In this document: piece by piece, positions 1-7,441 of the stretch | Layout of the letters: every line of letters begins with the position of its first letter | Position numbering within the stretch: position 1 is the stretch's first letter | DNA from: Flectobacillus sp. | GTDB lineage: Bacteria; Bacteroidota; Bacteroidia; Cytophagales; Spirosomataceae | DNA length: 10,383 nucleotides | Assembly (NCBI GenBank): GCA_029865665.1 | Contig: JARXAV010000049.1 | Location: forward strand, 1 to 10,383 | Direction of reading: 5' to 3' | The notes under the pieces: model-generated | Told to the model about the DNA's origin: nothing | Seen by the model: only the letters and a program-made list of their open reading frames with translations | Databases searched by the model: none | Made by a program: the position numbers and the translations under genes

Positions 1-1
1 T

Positions 2-52
2 GGTCATTTACAGCTGGAAAGCGGAGGTATAATGGATATGAAAAACTATTAA
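2..52 (+). CDS. 3' end of an unidentified rightward gene (partial)
   Basis: The frame starting at base 2 is open from the window edge and ends with TAA at 50-52, giving the tail GHLQLESGGIMDMKNY. The stop lies five bases before a strong hairpin terminator, which is what the end of a rightward gene should look like. A second frame, starting at base 3 and ending at TAA 30-32 (tail VIYSWKAEV), is also open and cannot be excluded. Too few residues remain to name a family. Confidence 0.35.
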   Translation, partial: GHLQLESGGIMDMKNY

Positions 53-57
53 ATAAA

Positions 58-91
58 GACGGCTACCTTGATTTTGGTAGCCGTCTTTTTT
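58..91. terminator. Bidirectional intrinsic terminator between convergent genes
   Basis: A perfect 10-bp inverted repeat (GACGGCTACC at 58-67, GGTAGCCGTC at 76-85) encloses an 8-base loop and is followed by six T residues at 86-91. Read on the other strand, the same stem is followed by TTTATTT, so it can also end leftward transcripts. It lies five bases after the likely rightward stop and eight bases beyond the stop of the leftward giant gene. This placement fits a terminator shared by two convergent genes. Confidence 0.9.
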
Positions 92-93
92 GT

Positions 94-3000
94 TTAAAAA
101 CCTTCTTTTTCTACCTCTTTTTTCTTTTCTGGTTTTGTTGGTAGGTCTTCTTTATCTTCTTTTGTGCTTTTCGCTGTTGTTTTAGTGGTGGTTGTTTTTC
201 TAGCTTTAGTTCGATACATTTCAGCATAGCGATCTACAAAGGCTAGTTTTTCTTCTGAACCAACTCCTAAGAAGGCGTAGGCATTTTTTCCACTCCCTTT
301 TTTAACTCCTTTCGCTTTGGTACTGACAATCGCATTGAAATCGTTATCAGATGAAATAACACCCATTTCATTTTTTAAATACGCCATATAATACCACAAA
401 TCAGGTGAGGCTTCTAAATACAGATAAAACTCATCACCATCTACGGTTTTGCGAATTTCGATTTGTCCTTCCATTTCAGTATTAATATCTACATCACCAA
501 TGGCCGCAATACTCAATTTACCAACCGTGTAATACGACGAATGGGTATCTGAATAACGAAGATTTGCTTTTGAAATCACCATCGTCGTATTCAATTTTGA
601 ATTGAAGGTATTCAGAGCAACGTGTTCATTTTTTATTCTTCTTTCAAACGGATCAACTACTTTTCCACCCAATAAGTTAGCTAATTTAGACATTAAATGG
701 TCTCTGTCTTCGGGTTCATCGGCACTAGCATTATCCCTGGCTTCTGCATTTGCTTTTACGATTTTATCAGCCATTGTCTTTAGTACCTCCGTCGGAATCT
801 GGAAGTTCAGTACCATCATTTGGTCAAATTTATAACGACCGCTATCCGTTCGCATTTGGGCAAAACCCGCTGTTTGTACGTAATTAGCAGGGTTAAAGAA
901 ACGGAAAGTACCTTCTAAATTGAGCGTTTTTTTCTCATCGTCATAAATATAGCGATTTGCCTCATACGACTTTTCCTTATCATCAGGACCAATTTCGAAG
1001 CGACTTGTTTTTGAAATATCTCTTAATTTTCCATTTGCAAGAAAGAGGTCTTCGTCTTTGGCATCGCCTTTATTACCCAAGAATGTGGTGTATAAGCCAC
1101 CCGATTCATTCCTAAAATGCAAACCCGCATAAATCGGGAGGTTAATGTCACTTTTTAAATTTGCTTGTACGTCAATTGTAACATTATCGGTGTTATTTCC
1201 TTTAAAGGCAAACCAGTTAATAATATCAGCTCTATTCTTGGTATCGGGTCGAACGTAGCCATCTAGCAACAGGTTTTTCTCTGTTGCCAACATCGTGATT
1301 TCGCCACGGTAAAGCAATTTGCTTGACAGTCTGAATTTATCTTTCTCTTCAATATTTGCTTTGGCAGTGGTGATATAGCCTTTGACCTTTTTACGGAATT
1401 TATCTTCGATGATCGTTTCTTTAAAGTCAAAATTCCCCATTTTAACATTGAGGGTATCGCCTGCAAGGTTTAAGAAACGATAGGTAGCATCGCCTTCAAA
1501 CTTACTTTTTGAAAGAATACGGATATTTCCATTCACAAGCGTATGGTAACCATTTAGCGTATCTACTTGTAATTTTGCGTTATAGAACCCTCTCATTTCG
1601 GCATCTCGACGGATGGAAACAGCACCTTTGTCTGGGAATATTTTAGCATCTGCTGATTTGATGAAATATACTCCATAAATATTTAGTGACTGCTTTTCAA
1701 TTTCATAAAGGGCTTCAGAACCATTAAATGAAAGTCCTTCTTGCAACGGGTCGAGAGACGTAAAAGTGGATGTTCGCACGTCACCTTTCATCGTTATTGT
1801 CTTTTTGTTAATGTCCCATTCTGCACTGTTGATAGAGGTTTTATAGGCAGTATATGGGAAGAACAAGCTCGTTGAATCTTGAATTTTGAGGTTCGTTGGG
1901 GTTTTAATACTGACTAAACCTGTTGCCAAGTTGAAGTTTACGTTCATATTTTTACCCAATAATGCTGGTTTGGCCGCCGATAAGTTGCTGCCTACTGATA
2001 AGTTGGCTGGTAGAGCAGAGAAGGCTTCTTTACCGAACTTGAAATTATTTGATTCAGTTTCGGAGTCAGCACGGCGGACTGTTCCAAAGCCAAAGATTCC
2101 CGATTGTTTAAGTAGGAGTTCCCCTTTAAGTTTGGTACTGCCTGTGTATAAATCGAAATCATTTCCTTTGGTTTCAATCAGCATACTATCTACTTTCGGA
2201 GTCCATTTTAACGAGAAGTTATTAAACGCAACCTTCGTGAAATAACCCTGCCCGATTGTACCTTCGTTAATAAGCCCCGATGTACCATAAGCAACCACGG
2301 TATCACTCGTGAAAATAGCATCTTTCGCTTGAATCTGTGCTGTCAAATGGTTGATTTCTCCTTCGGCATGGAGTCCTTTTTTATCCATAATTAGCGGCCC
2401 CGTAAACTTCATAAATGCCTTACTATTGTATAAACTATATTTTCCTTCGGGTGCTTTGTGGGCAAATCCAAGGGAGTTGTCAGGCATTGAAATAAGGGTT
2501 TCTTTGAAAGGAGGGAAGATACCATCCGAATAGAATGTTCCCACAAAGTCAATGTCTTTCACATTTAAACTGTCAAAGTCAATATTCGCCACTTTGAAAT
2601 AAACCTTTTGGTTATAAGCTCCATTTGCACGCCACGGATGGTCGAAATAGGCAGTTACACCCGTTGGCACAACCAAACGAGGGTATTCTGGCATTCGTTG
2701 ACGACCCGATTTATTATCGGGTTTATTGATGTAAATTACCCCTGCATCGTATTTCAAATCTCCCCCAATTTCGGTGCGTCCCTTACGGGCTAATTCTTTT
2801 TGAGGAACAAAAGTGATGGAGTCAATTTTATTTAGTTTTACACTAAACTCATTGTAGTTGAACGATAAATCTTTTCCTCTAAAACGGAAGTTACCCGTTT
2901 TTAACTCTCCATTAATAGCAAAGTTGCGGTCTTTATTCACCCGAATTAACTTGTCGGATGGAGCCATATACACATTCAGCGAATCTGAAAGATAAAATTG

Positions 3001-4824
3001 CTTTACTCCTCTGATAATCATTTGATTATCTTTTAAGTTAATGGAAGCATTGGCTGTCGTATCTTTTGTATTAGACGAATAAAAAGAGGAAATCAAGAAG
3101 TTGTCATAGTCTTTTTTCGCTCCATTTACCGCTAAGTAGTGCATCCCCTTTCTGGATAAAACTAACTTTTCAACCTCTGGGTCATAATTAAAATAACCCC
3201 TTTGCATCATGCTTAAAAAGGCTGGTCGAATGGCACTTGCATCTTTTTGAAAAGCCCTAGCCAATTCAGTTACACTTGTACTAGTTACGTTGTTTTTACG
3301 GGTATAATTGGCAACTACCAACAAGGGGTTGAAGTTATAGCTTTCTGAAATTTTACCAAAGCGTTCTGGATTGAAATAATCAAAGGATTCAAACAAGGCT
3401 GGTACGACGTTTTTAGCAGTAACAATACTAAAATCCATGCGTTGCTCATTCAACGCCCAGTCCATCGCATCGGTTGTAATGTCTAGTTTGTGATAACTAT
3501 CTGAGTAGGAGGCATCTCTAAAGCCTCCATCATCCACTTTGCTCAAATGCAATAGTTGTTGTTTGCGGTTGTACTGAAACTTTACAAGCGGATGATAAAT
3601 AGAGTCGTTCGTTGCAAAATAACCGACAAATGTTGCCGAAGGAGATTTAATAAGCGAATCGCCTAAGTCGAACTGTTTACTTATTGCCCGAAAAGTTAAG
3701 CGTCCGTTTTTCTTTACTTCAATGCTTGCATATTTAGAAGCTACTGACATACTAGAGACTTTCGTACCGATAAGTGCAAAACCTCCTTTATAATCAATTT
3801 CACCGATGTTTTTTAGGGTCACATCATTGGCTAAGGACTTGAACCGAGGGAAAGTCGAGAGCGTATTTTTATTTCTTTTTTTACTCTGAAACTCAAAAAT
3901 ACCTTTTACTGGGGCAATCAATTTGCTTGGGTAGGTCATGGTTGCAAACTCGGTACTTAACGTTGGGTTACGTACATTCATGCTATAATTGCCCAAGGTT
4001 ACATACGCTTCGTTGATACCTACATTTTCCCAAGTAATGACACCGCCCGTACCTAACAAAACCCCGTCTTTAATACCCAATACGCAATTGGTTCTGATTA
4101 AACTTACCGAGTCATAAGAAGTTACAATGCTTAAATCCACATCGTTGAAAGACAAGGCTGGGCCGGGGTTGATAAACTGCGGAGCGGCTTCTTCGGGAGT
4201 AGCTGTATTGTCGGCATTGGCAACAGGGGTATCGCCCCAATCATCAAAGGTATTGGGCGTTACTTTTGCAGATGTCGCAGGAGTAACCTCACCCGTTTTA
4301 CTTTTATTTACTTCTACTTTTTGCTCGTTATAGACAAAAGAGAGCGTACCATTTAAGGCAAATAATCGGTTATAATTGGTCAGGTACAAGGCTCGTGACG
4401 CAAAGTAAGTACGGCAAATATCTACGTATCGCATCGTTGTTTTATTATCACTTTGGTCAGCACTTTTTTGAAGGACTTCCAAAAAGCTATCCAAATTCGT
4501 AGCCGAAAGTTTGGCTGTAAAAACCGCTTGATTGATGGTCTCAAACAAATTGGTTAATTGAGGAGCTTTGTAGCCTTTTTTGAACATAGAACTCGTAACG
4601 AGTGCCAGACTCCCTTTCTGTTTATCGCTAATGGTTTTGCCGTTCCACCAAGCAGAGAAATTAGTGGCAATCGCCTCCGTTTGTGGATTTCCAGAAATCG
4701 CCATTAAATTGATGGCATCGGGTAAAAACTCCGCAGGTTTATCCGAGACTTTTAGTCCTTGTGCTTGTGCAAAGCTTATTATAAAAAAACTTAGGAAGGT
4801 TAATGCGTACTTGTTCAGTTGCAT
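94..4824 (-). CDS. Giant secreted beta-rich protein of unknown function (~1576 aa)
   Basis: I do not recognise a named family. The preferred start is the ATG at 4824. It begins MQLNKYALTFLSFFIISFAQAQ, a classic Sec signal peptide with likely cleavage near residues 22-23. The frame can be extended to a TTG at 4857, but that puts an eleven-residue polar stretch before the signal peptide. The product should therefore be periplasmic or outer-membrane associated.
Visible layout: a helical segment (about 29-160); a Thr/Pro/Ala-rich linker (about 175-221); then a very long run of alternating polar/hydrophobic strands. A helical insert at about 514-564 (plus strand 3133-3285) resembles a small winged-helix fold, with RGYFNYD and a following strand. 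The segment at about 1010-1120 (plus strand about 1465-1795) reads like the stacked strands of LptA/OstA-type proteins, but only by eye. The last ~39 residues are Lys/Thr/Glu-rich. There is no second membrane helix and no recognisable type IX secretion C-terminal domain. It is probably transcribed alone, since a terminator separates it from prmA upstream. A structural or envelope-assembly role is only a guess. Confidence 0.85.
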   Translation of the reverse strand: MQLNKYALTFLSFFIISFAQAQGLKVSDKPAEFLPDAINLMAISGNPQTEAIATNFSAWWNGKTISDKQKGSLALVTSSMFKKGYKAPQLTNLFETINQAVFTAKLSATNLDSFLEVLQKSADQSDNKTTMRYVDICRTYFASRALYLTNYNRLFALNGTLSFVYNEQKVEVNKSKTGEVTPATSAKVTPNTFDDWGDTPVANADNTATPEEAAPQFINPGPALSFNDVDLSIVTSYDSVSLIRTNCVLGIKDGVLLGTGGVITWENVGINEAYVTLGNYSMNVRNPTLSTEFATMTYPSKLIAPVKGIFEFQSKKRNKNTLSTFPRFKSLANDVTLKNIGEIDYKGGFALIGTKVSSMSVASKYASIEVKKNGRLTFRAISKQFDLGDSLIKSPSATFVGYFATNDSIYHPLVKFQYNRKQQLLHLSKVDDGGFRDASYSDSYHKLDITTDAMDWALNEQRMDFSIVTAKNVVPALFESFDYFNPERFGKISESYNFNPLLVVANYTRKNNVTSTSVTELARAFQKDASAIRPAFLSMMQRGYFNYDPEVEKLVLSRKGMHYLAVNGAKKDYDNFLISSFYSSNTKDTTANASINLKDNQMIIRGVKQFYLSDSLNVYMAPSDKLIRVNKDRNFAINGELKTGNFRFRGKDLSFNYNEFSVKLNKIDSITFVPQKELARKGRTEIGGDLKYDAGVIYINKPDNKSGRQRMPEYPRLVVPTGVTAYFDHPWRANGAYNQKVYFKVANIDFDSLNVKDIDFVGTFYSDGIFPPFKETLISMPDNSLGFAHKAPEGKYSLYNSKAFMKFTGPLIMDKKGLHAEGEINHLTAQIQAKDAIFTSDTVVAYGTSGLINEGTIGQGYFTKVAFNNFSLKWTPKVDSMLIETKGNDFDLYTGSTKLKGELLLKQSGIFGFGTVRRADSETESNNFKFGKEAFSALPANLSVGSNLSAAKPALLGKNMNVNFNLATGLVSIKTPTNLKIQDSTSLFFPYTAYKTSINSAEWDINKKTITMKGDVRTSTFTSLDPLQEGLSFNGSEALYEIEKQSLNIYGVYFIKSADAKIFPDKGAVSIRRDAEMRGFYNAKLQVDTLNGYHTLVNGNIRILSKSKFEGDATYRFLNLAGDTLNVKMGNFDFKETIIEDKFRKKVKGYITTAKANIEEKDKFRLSSKLLYRGEITMLATEKNLLLDGYVRPDTKNRADIINWFAFKGNNTDNVTIDVQANLKSDINLPIYAGLHFRNESGGLYTTFLGNKGDAKDEDLFLANGKLRDISKTSRFEIGPDDKEKSYEANRYIYDDEKKTLNLEGTFRFFNPANYVQTAGFAQMRTDSGRYKFDQMMVLNFQIPTEVLKTMADKIVKANAEARDNASADEPEDRDHLMSKLANLLGGKVVDPFERRIKNEHVALNTFNSKLNTTMVISKANLRYSDTHSSYYTVGKLSIAAIGDVDINTEMEGQIEIRKTVDGDEFYLYLEASPDLWYYMAYLKNEMGVISSDNDFNAIVSTKAKGVKKGSGKNAYAFLGVGSEEKLAFVDRYAEMYRTKARKTTTTKTTAKSTKEDKEDLPTKPEKKKEVEKEGF

Positions 4825-4924
4825 GGGTAGTGGGTTTGGCTTTATAGAAGTTATCAACAGCTTTATCTTGTTGTAAAATTAACGAATTTATTGGATTCGG
4901 ATTGTTTAGAAGTAGCTCGGGAAA

Positions 4925-4954
4925 TAAAAAAATCCCCACCAATTGGCAGGGATT
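4925..4954 (-). terminator. Intrinsic terminator downstream of prmA
   Basis: Read on the minus strand, AATCCCTGCC pairs with GGTGGGGATT across an AATT loop. This gives a 10-bp stem with two G-T wobbles (4931-4954), followed by a run of T. It lies 23 bases after the prmA stop and about 100 bases before the start of the giant gene. It should end prmA transcripts and leave the giant gene to its own promoter, which must lie in roughly 4825-4924. The best -7-like match there is TAATTTTA on the minus strand (4874-4881), one mismatch from TAnnTTTG and with no evident -33 box. Confidence 0.8.
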
Positions 4955-4977
4955 CTCAAACTATATTGCTTGTGGTT

Positions 4978-5814
4978 CTACTTCCATTCAAAAATGACAG
5001 ATGCCCAATTGTTTTTGCTGGTGCCTCCTATTTTTACTAAGCCTACTTCGTTGGCTACTTTCTCAATATCGGTAATATCGTGTTCGTAAAAACCGCTTAC
5101 TGCCAACACCGAAGCGTTAGGTTTCATAAAATTGATGTATTGAGGAATATCACGCATTAAAATATTGCGGTTGATATTTGCCAATACCACATCGTACTGT
5201 TCCGCAGGCTCGTCTTCAATCGTTCCTTGACGAACCACCACGTTTTCGCAGTGATTCAAGGCTACATTTTCACGAGAATTTTCCGCTGCCCATTCTTCAA
5301 TATCAAATGCCGCCACTTCCGAAGCTCCTAATTTAGAAGCCATAATCGCCAAAATACCTGTGCCACAACCTACATCCAATACTTTTTTCCCTTCGTGGTT
5401 GATTTCTTTTAATTGTAAACCCAAAATCATCGAAGTCGTTTCGTGGTGTCCCGTTCCGAATGACATCTTTGGATTAATCACAATTTCGTATTGATACGCT
5501 GGATTTGGTTCGTGGAAACTAGCTCGTACTAAAATACCGTTTTCAAATACCGAAATGGGTTCATAACTCTTTTCCCATTCTTCGTTCCAGTTTTTCTTTT
5601 CAAGGCTTTTGAATGAATAGCTGATTTGGGTCATTCCCAAATAGCGTTCAATCATACTGTCAAGGTTTTCTTCCGAAAACAAATCTTCTGTGATATAGGC
5701 GTTTAAGCCATAACTTTCTTCCGTAAATGTTTCATAACCAAGTTCTCCTAATTCGGCCATAAAAATGTCCGAAAACTCAGCATCAACAGAAAGTTTTAAT
5801 TCGATATAATTCAT
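4978..5814 (-). CDS. prmA: Ribosomal protein L11 methyltransferase PrmA
   Basis: PrmA is a cytoplasmic S-adenosylmethionine-dependent enzyme that methylates ribosomal protein L11. The 278-residue product matches the family throughout. An N-terminal substrate-recognition domain (about 1-65) leads through a linker containing NWNEEWEKSYEPI to a class I Rossmann methyltransferase domain. The PrmA signature SFGTGHHETT is at 118-127, the SAM-binding loop VLDVGCGTGIL at 145-155, the acidic strand end AAFDIEEWA at 168-176, and the NINRNIL motif (catalytic-loop region) at 213-219. It ends in NNWASVIFEWK, also typical.
I chose the ATG at 5814 because residue 1 onward (MNYIELKLSV) aligns with usual PrmA starts. 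A TTG extension to 5850 would overlap a good -7 promoter element. The gene follows the sigma factor gene on the same strand with a 56-base gap, but probably has its own promoter. Confidence 0.96.
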   Translation of the reverse strand: MNYIELKLSVDAEFSDIFMAELGELGYETFTEESYGLNAYITEDLFSEENLDSMIERYLGMTQISYSFKSLEKKNWNEEWEKSYEPISVFENGILVRASFHEPNPAYQYEIVINPKMSFGTGHHETTSMILGLQLKEINHEGKKVLDVGCGTGILAIMASKLGASEVAAFDIEEWAAENSRENVALNHCENVVVRQGTIEDEPAEQYDVVLANINRNILMRDIPQYINFMKPNASVLAVSGFYEHDITDIEKVANEVGLVKIGGTSKNNWASVIFEWK

Positions 5815-5847
5815 TATGCTTGCTTTTTCTGAATGAAATTTCAAACA

Positions 5848-5855
5848 CAAAGGTA
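5848..5855 (-). promoter_or_regulatory. Candidate -7 element of the prmA promoter
   Basis: The minus strand reads TACCTTTG, an exact match to the Bacteroidota -7 consensus TAnnTTTG. It lies 33 bases before the prmA ATG, leaving a leader of roughly 25-30 bases. No convincing -33 TTG is seen at the usual distance, so this is a moderate call. It would allow prmA to be expressed independently of the upstream sigma factor gene. Confidence 0.5.
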
Positions 5856-5870
5856 CTCAAAAAAATGAGC

Positions 5871-6422
5871 TTATAGTCTAGCTCTAAGGGTTTCTACACC
5901 ACGGTGAATATTATTATTGACCGACTGATAATTGATACCCATGCGTCTGGCAATTTCCTGATTTCCGAGTTTGTCGAAATAGCGAAGTTTTAAGGCTTCT
6001 AACACTCGTGGCGAAAGACTTTGAACGGCTTTCTCTAAACGTACAAAGGTTTCTTCTTTTTCAAGGGATTCGTGTTGATAAGTAAAAGACGAAATCTCAA
6101 ATTGATGTACCAACTCTGGACTATCATCAAACGAAAGTTTACTGCGAGAATCCGCCACTCTACGCACTAATTCATGGCGTAAAGAAGTCTTGAGATAAGG
6201 CTCGATATTGTCAATATCCGAAAGGTGGTTTTTCCGATTCCATAAATTAACGAACAAATCATGAACGGTATCCATGACCAATTCGGTATCCACAGAGATT
6301 TTATTTCCGTAGCGAAGTAAAATTTTATAATAGCGAGTATAAACGATTCGAAAAGCATGAGAATCTCCGCTTTTGAATTGCTGCCATAATGCGATGCTTT
6401 CGCTGGTTTTCGTTGCTGTCAT
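5871..6422 (-). CDS. ECF-type RNA polymerase sigma factor (sigma-70 family)
   Basis: This 183-residue protein has the two-domain plan and length of extracytoplasmic-function sigma factors. These direct RNA polymerase to a small set of promoters. Sigma region 2 spans about 20-88 and includes DTVHDLFVNLW (51-61), the region 2.2 helix that contacts the beta' subunit. After a linker (about 90-125), sigma region 4 spans about 126-180. It contains LSPRVLEALKLRYFDKL and the helix-turn-helix GNQEIARRMGINYQSVNNNI, which reads the -35/-33 box. The start is ATG at 6422 and the stop TAA at 5871.
It resembles the Bacteroidota ECF sigma factors often paired with FecR-like anti-sigmas and SusC/SusD-type outer-membrane proteins, but no such partner is adjacent. 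Downstream is prmA; upstream, divergent, is an AraC regulator. Its target genes and inducing signal cannot be read from this window. Confidence 0.93.
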   Translation of the reverse strand: MTATKTSESIALWQQFKSGDSHAFRIVYTRYYKILLRYGNKISVDTELVMDTVHDLFVNLWNRKNHLSDIDNIEPYLKTSLRHELVRRVADSRSKLSFDDSPELVHQFEISSFTYQHESLEKEETFVRLEKAVQSLSPRVLEALKLRYFDKLGNQEIARRMGINYQSVNNNIHRGVETLRARL

Positions 6423-6503
6423 GTCTATTTTACTTATGCTAAGAATTAATTGTAAAATTCCATTACAAAGAGAATCTATTTTTGCTACAAAAACTTATCG
6501 TGA

Positions 6504-6539
6504 ATTAGTATGTTTTGATACTATATTAGCATACTTTTG
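6504..6539 (+). promoter_or_regulatory. Tandem boxes 21 bp apart: candidate AraC-type operator
   Basis: ATTAGTATGTTTTG at 6504-6517 and ATTAGCATACTTTTG at 6525-6539 are near-identical direct repeats, differing by two substitutions and one inserted base. Their starts are 21 bp apart, two helical turns. AraC-family proteins carry two helix-turn-helix motifs and classically bind such tandem half-sites. The second box overlaps the -7 element of the downstream regulator gene. A short inverted repeat, TAGTAT-N6-ATACTA (6507-6524), overlaps the first box. Binding by the neighbouring regulator is inferred. Confidence 0.4.
6532..6539 (+). promoter_or_regulatory. Candidate -7 element of the araC-family/cutC promoter
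   Basis: TACTTTTG is an exact match to the Bacteroidota -7 consensus TAnnTTTG. It lies 35 bases before the preferred ATG at 6575, giving a leader of roughly 28-30 bases. A TTG at 6515-6517 lies only 14 bases upstream, shorter than the usual 17-23, so a standard -33 box is missing. That would fit a promoter needing an activator, but the point is inferential. The minus strand has a weaker match for the divergent sigma factor gene, TCTCTTTG at 6466-6473 with one mismatch. Confidence 0.55.
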
Positions 6540-6574
6540 GCAAAGTGTTCGATAAACTAAATGATATAGTCACA

Positions 6575-7441
6575 ATGAAGCCACTTTTCAGGAAAGTACA
6601 GGTCATGCCAACGCAATCGTTTAGCATTCGGCAAGACGTAGTCCCTTATTTTTATAACCACTGGCATTATCATCCCGAAGTAGAAATCGTTCACGTGCAG
6701 GAAGGAACGGGAATGCTTTTGGTTGGTGATGGCGTGAGCAATTACCGAGAGGATGATTTGATTGTGATAGGGGCGAATGCTCCCCATTTCTTTCGTAGCG
6801 ATGATACGTATTTTGAACAAGGAACGCCTTTACTTTCCAAATCGACGGTTATTCACTTTAATCCCGATTTTTTAGGACAAACTTTTTTAGAAATGTCCGA
6901 AATGAAAAATGTTACCGATTTTTTAACGAGAGCAAGCAAAGGTTTTTTAATTCGTGCCGAAAGTGGTAATGAAGCAAAAGAATTGATTGCAACGATGCTC
7001 CAAGCTACGGGGTTGCAACGAGTTATTTTACTGCTGAAAGTATTGAATCATCTCACCAGAGTTGAGTCCATTTTAGAGTTGTCAAAATCTGAATATACGA
7101 GTTCTTTGGATGAAGTAAATACTAAGCGGATAGATCAAATTTATTCTTTTTCTTTGAATAACTTTACTCGGGAAATTACCCTAGATGAGGTTTCTGAAGT
7201 TGCCAATATCAGTAAAAACTCCTTTTGTCGGTATTTCAAAACCCATACCCGCAAAACCTATTTTCAATTTTTATTGGAGTTACGGGTAGGTCATGCCTGT
7301 AAACTGTTGGCAGAAGAACATCTTAGTATTTCTCAAGTGGCTTTTGAAAGTGGCTTTAATAATTTGTCGCATTTTAATCGTTCTTTCAAGACGATTATGA
7401 CCATGAAACCCCAATCATATCAAAAATTATATCGAAAATAA
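6575..7441 (+). CDS. AraC-family transcriptional regulator with cupin sensor domain
   Basis: This is a 288-residue cytoplasmic DNA-binding regulator. The N-terminal half is a cupin-type sensor (about 10-100). It has the His-rich motif NHWHYHPEVEI (28-38), the turn EGTGMLLVGDG (43-53) and a second cupin-like strand set ending APHFF (69-73). The C-terminal half carries two helix-turn-helix motifs of the AraC/XylS type: ITLDEVSEVANISKNSFCRYFK (201-222, listed in parts) and LSISQVAFESGFNNLSHFNR (250-269). The family-typical KPQSYQKLYR closes the protein.
I chose ATG 6575 over a GTG at 6545 because the GTG falls at about the expected transcription start. The stop TAA overlaps the next ATG as TAATG, so the gene is translationally coupled to cutC. 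The paired histidines could hold a metal or a sugar-like ligand; the true effector is unknown. Autoregulation through the upstream boxes is plausible. Confidence 0.93.
   Translation: MKPLFRKVQVMPTQSFSIRQDVVPYFYNHWHYHPEVEIVHVQEGTGMLLVGDGVSNYREDDLIVIGANAPHFFRSDDTYFEQGTPLLSKSTVIHFNPDFLGQTFLEMSEMKNVTDFLTRASKGFLIRAESGNEAKELIATMLQATGLQRVILLLKVLNHLTRVESILELSKSEYTSSLDEVNTKRIDQIYSFSLNNFTREITLDEVSEVANISKNSFCRYFKTHTRKTYFQFLLELRVGHACKLLAEEHLSISQVAFESGFNNLSHFNRSFKTIMTMKPQSYQKLYRK

Noticed and set aside
1886..2245. 119-codon open frame on the plus strand opposite the giant gene
   Set aside because: It is antisense to a continuous, convincingly coding frame. Its translation shows no domain, and it has no promoter or start signal of its own.
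4825..4857. N-terminal extension of the giant secreted protein to a TTG start
   Set aside because: It would place a polar eleven-residue stretch with three prolines before an otherwise standard signal peptide starting at ATG 4824.
5815..5850. N-terminal extension of PrmA to a TTG start
   Set aside because: PrmA proteins normally begin at the MNYIELKL-like strand, and the extension overlaps an exact TAnnTTTG promoter element.
6515..6539. TTG plus TACTTTTG as a complete Bacteroidota -33/-7 promoter
   Set aside because: The spacer is 14 bases against the usual 17-23, so only the -7 element is kept as a call.
6545..6574. GTG start giving the AraC-family regulator ten extra residues
   Set aside because: The GTG lies about where transcription should begin from the -7 element at 6532-6539, and the ATG at 6575 fits the domain start better.
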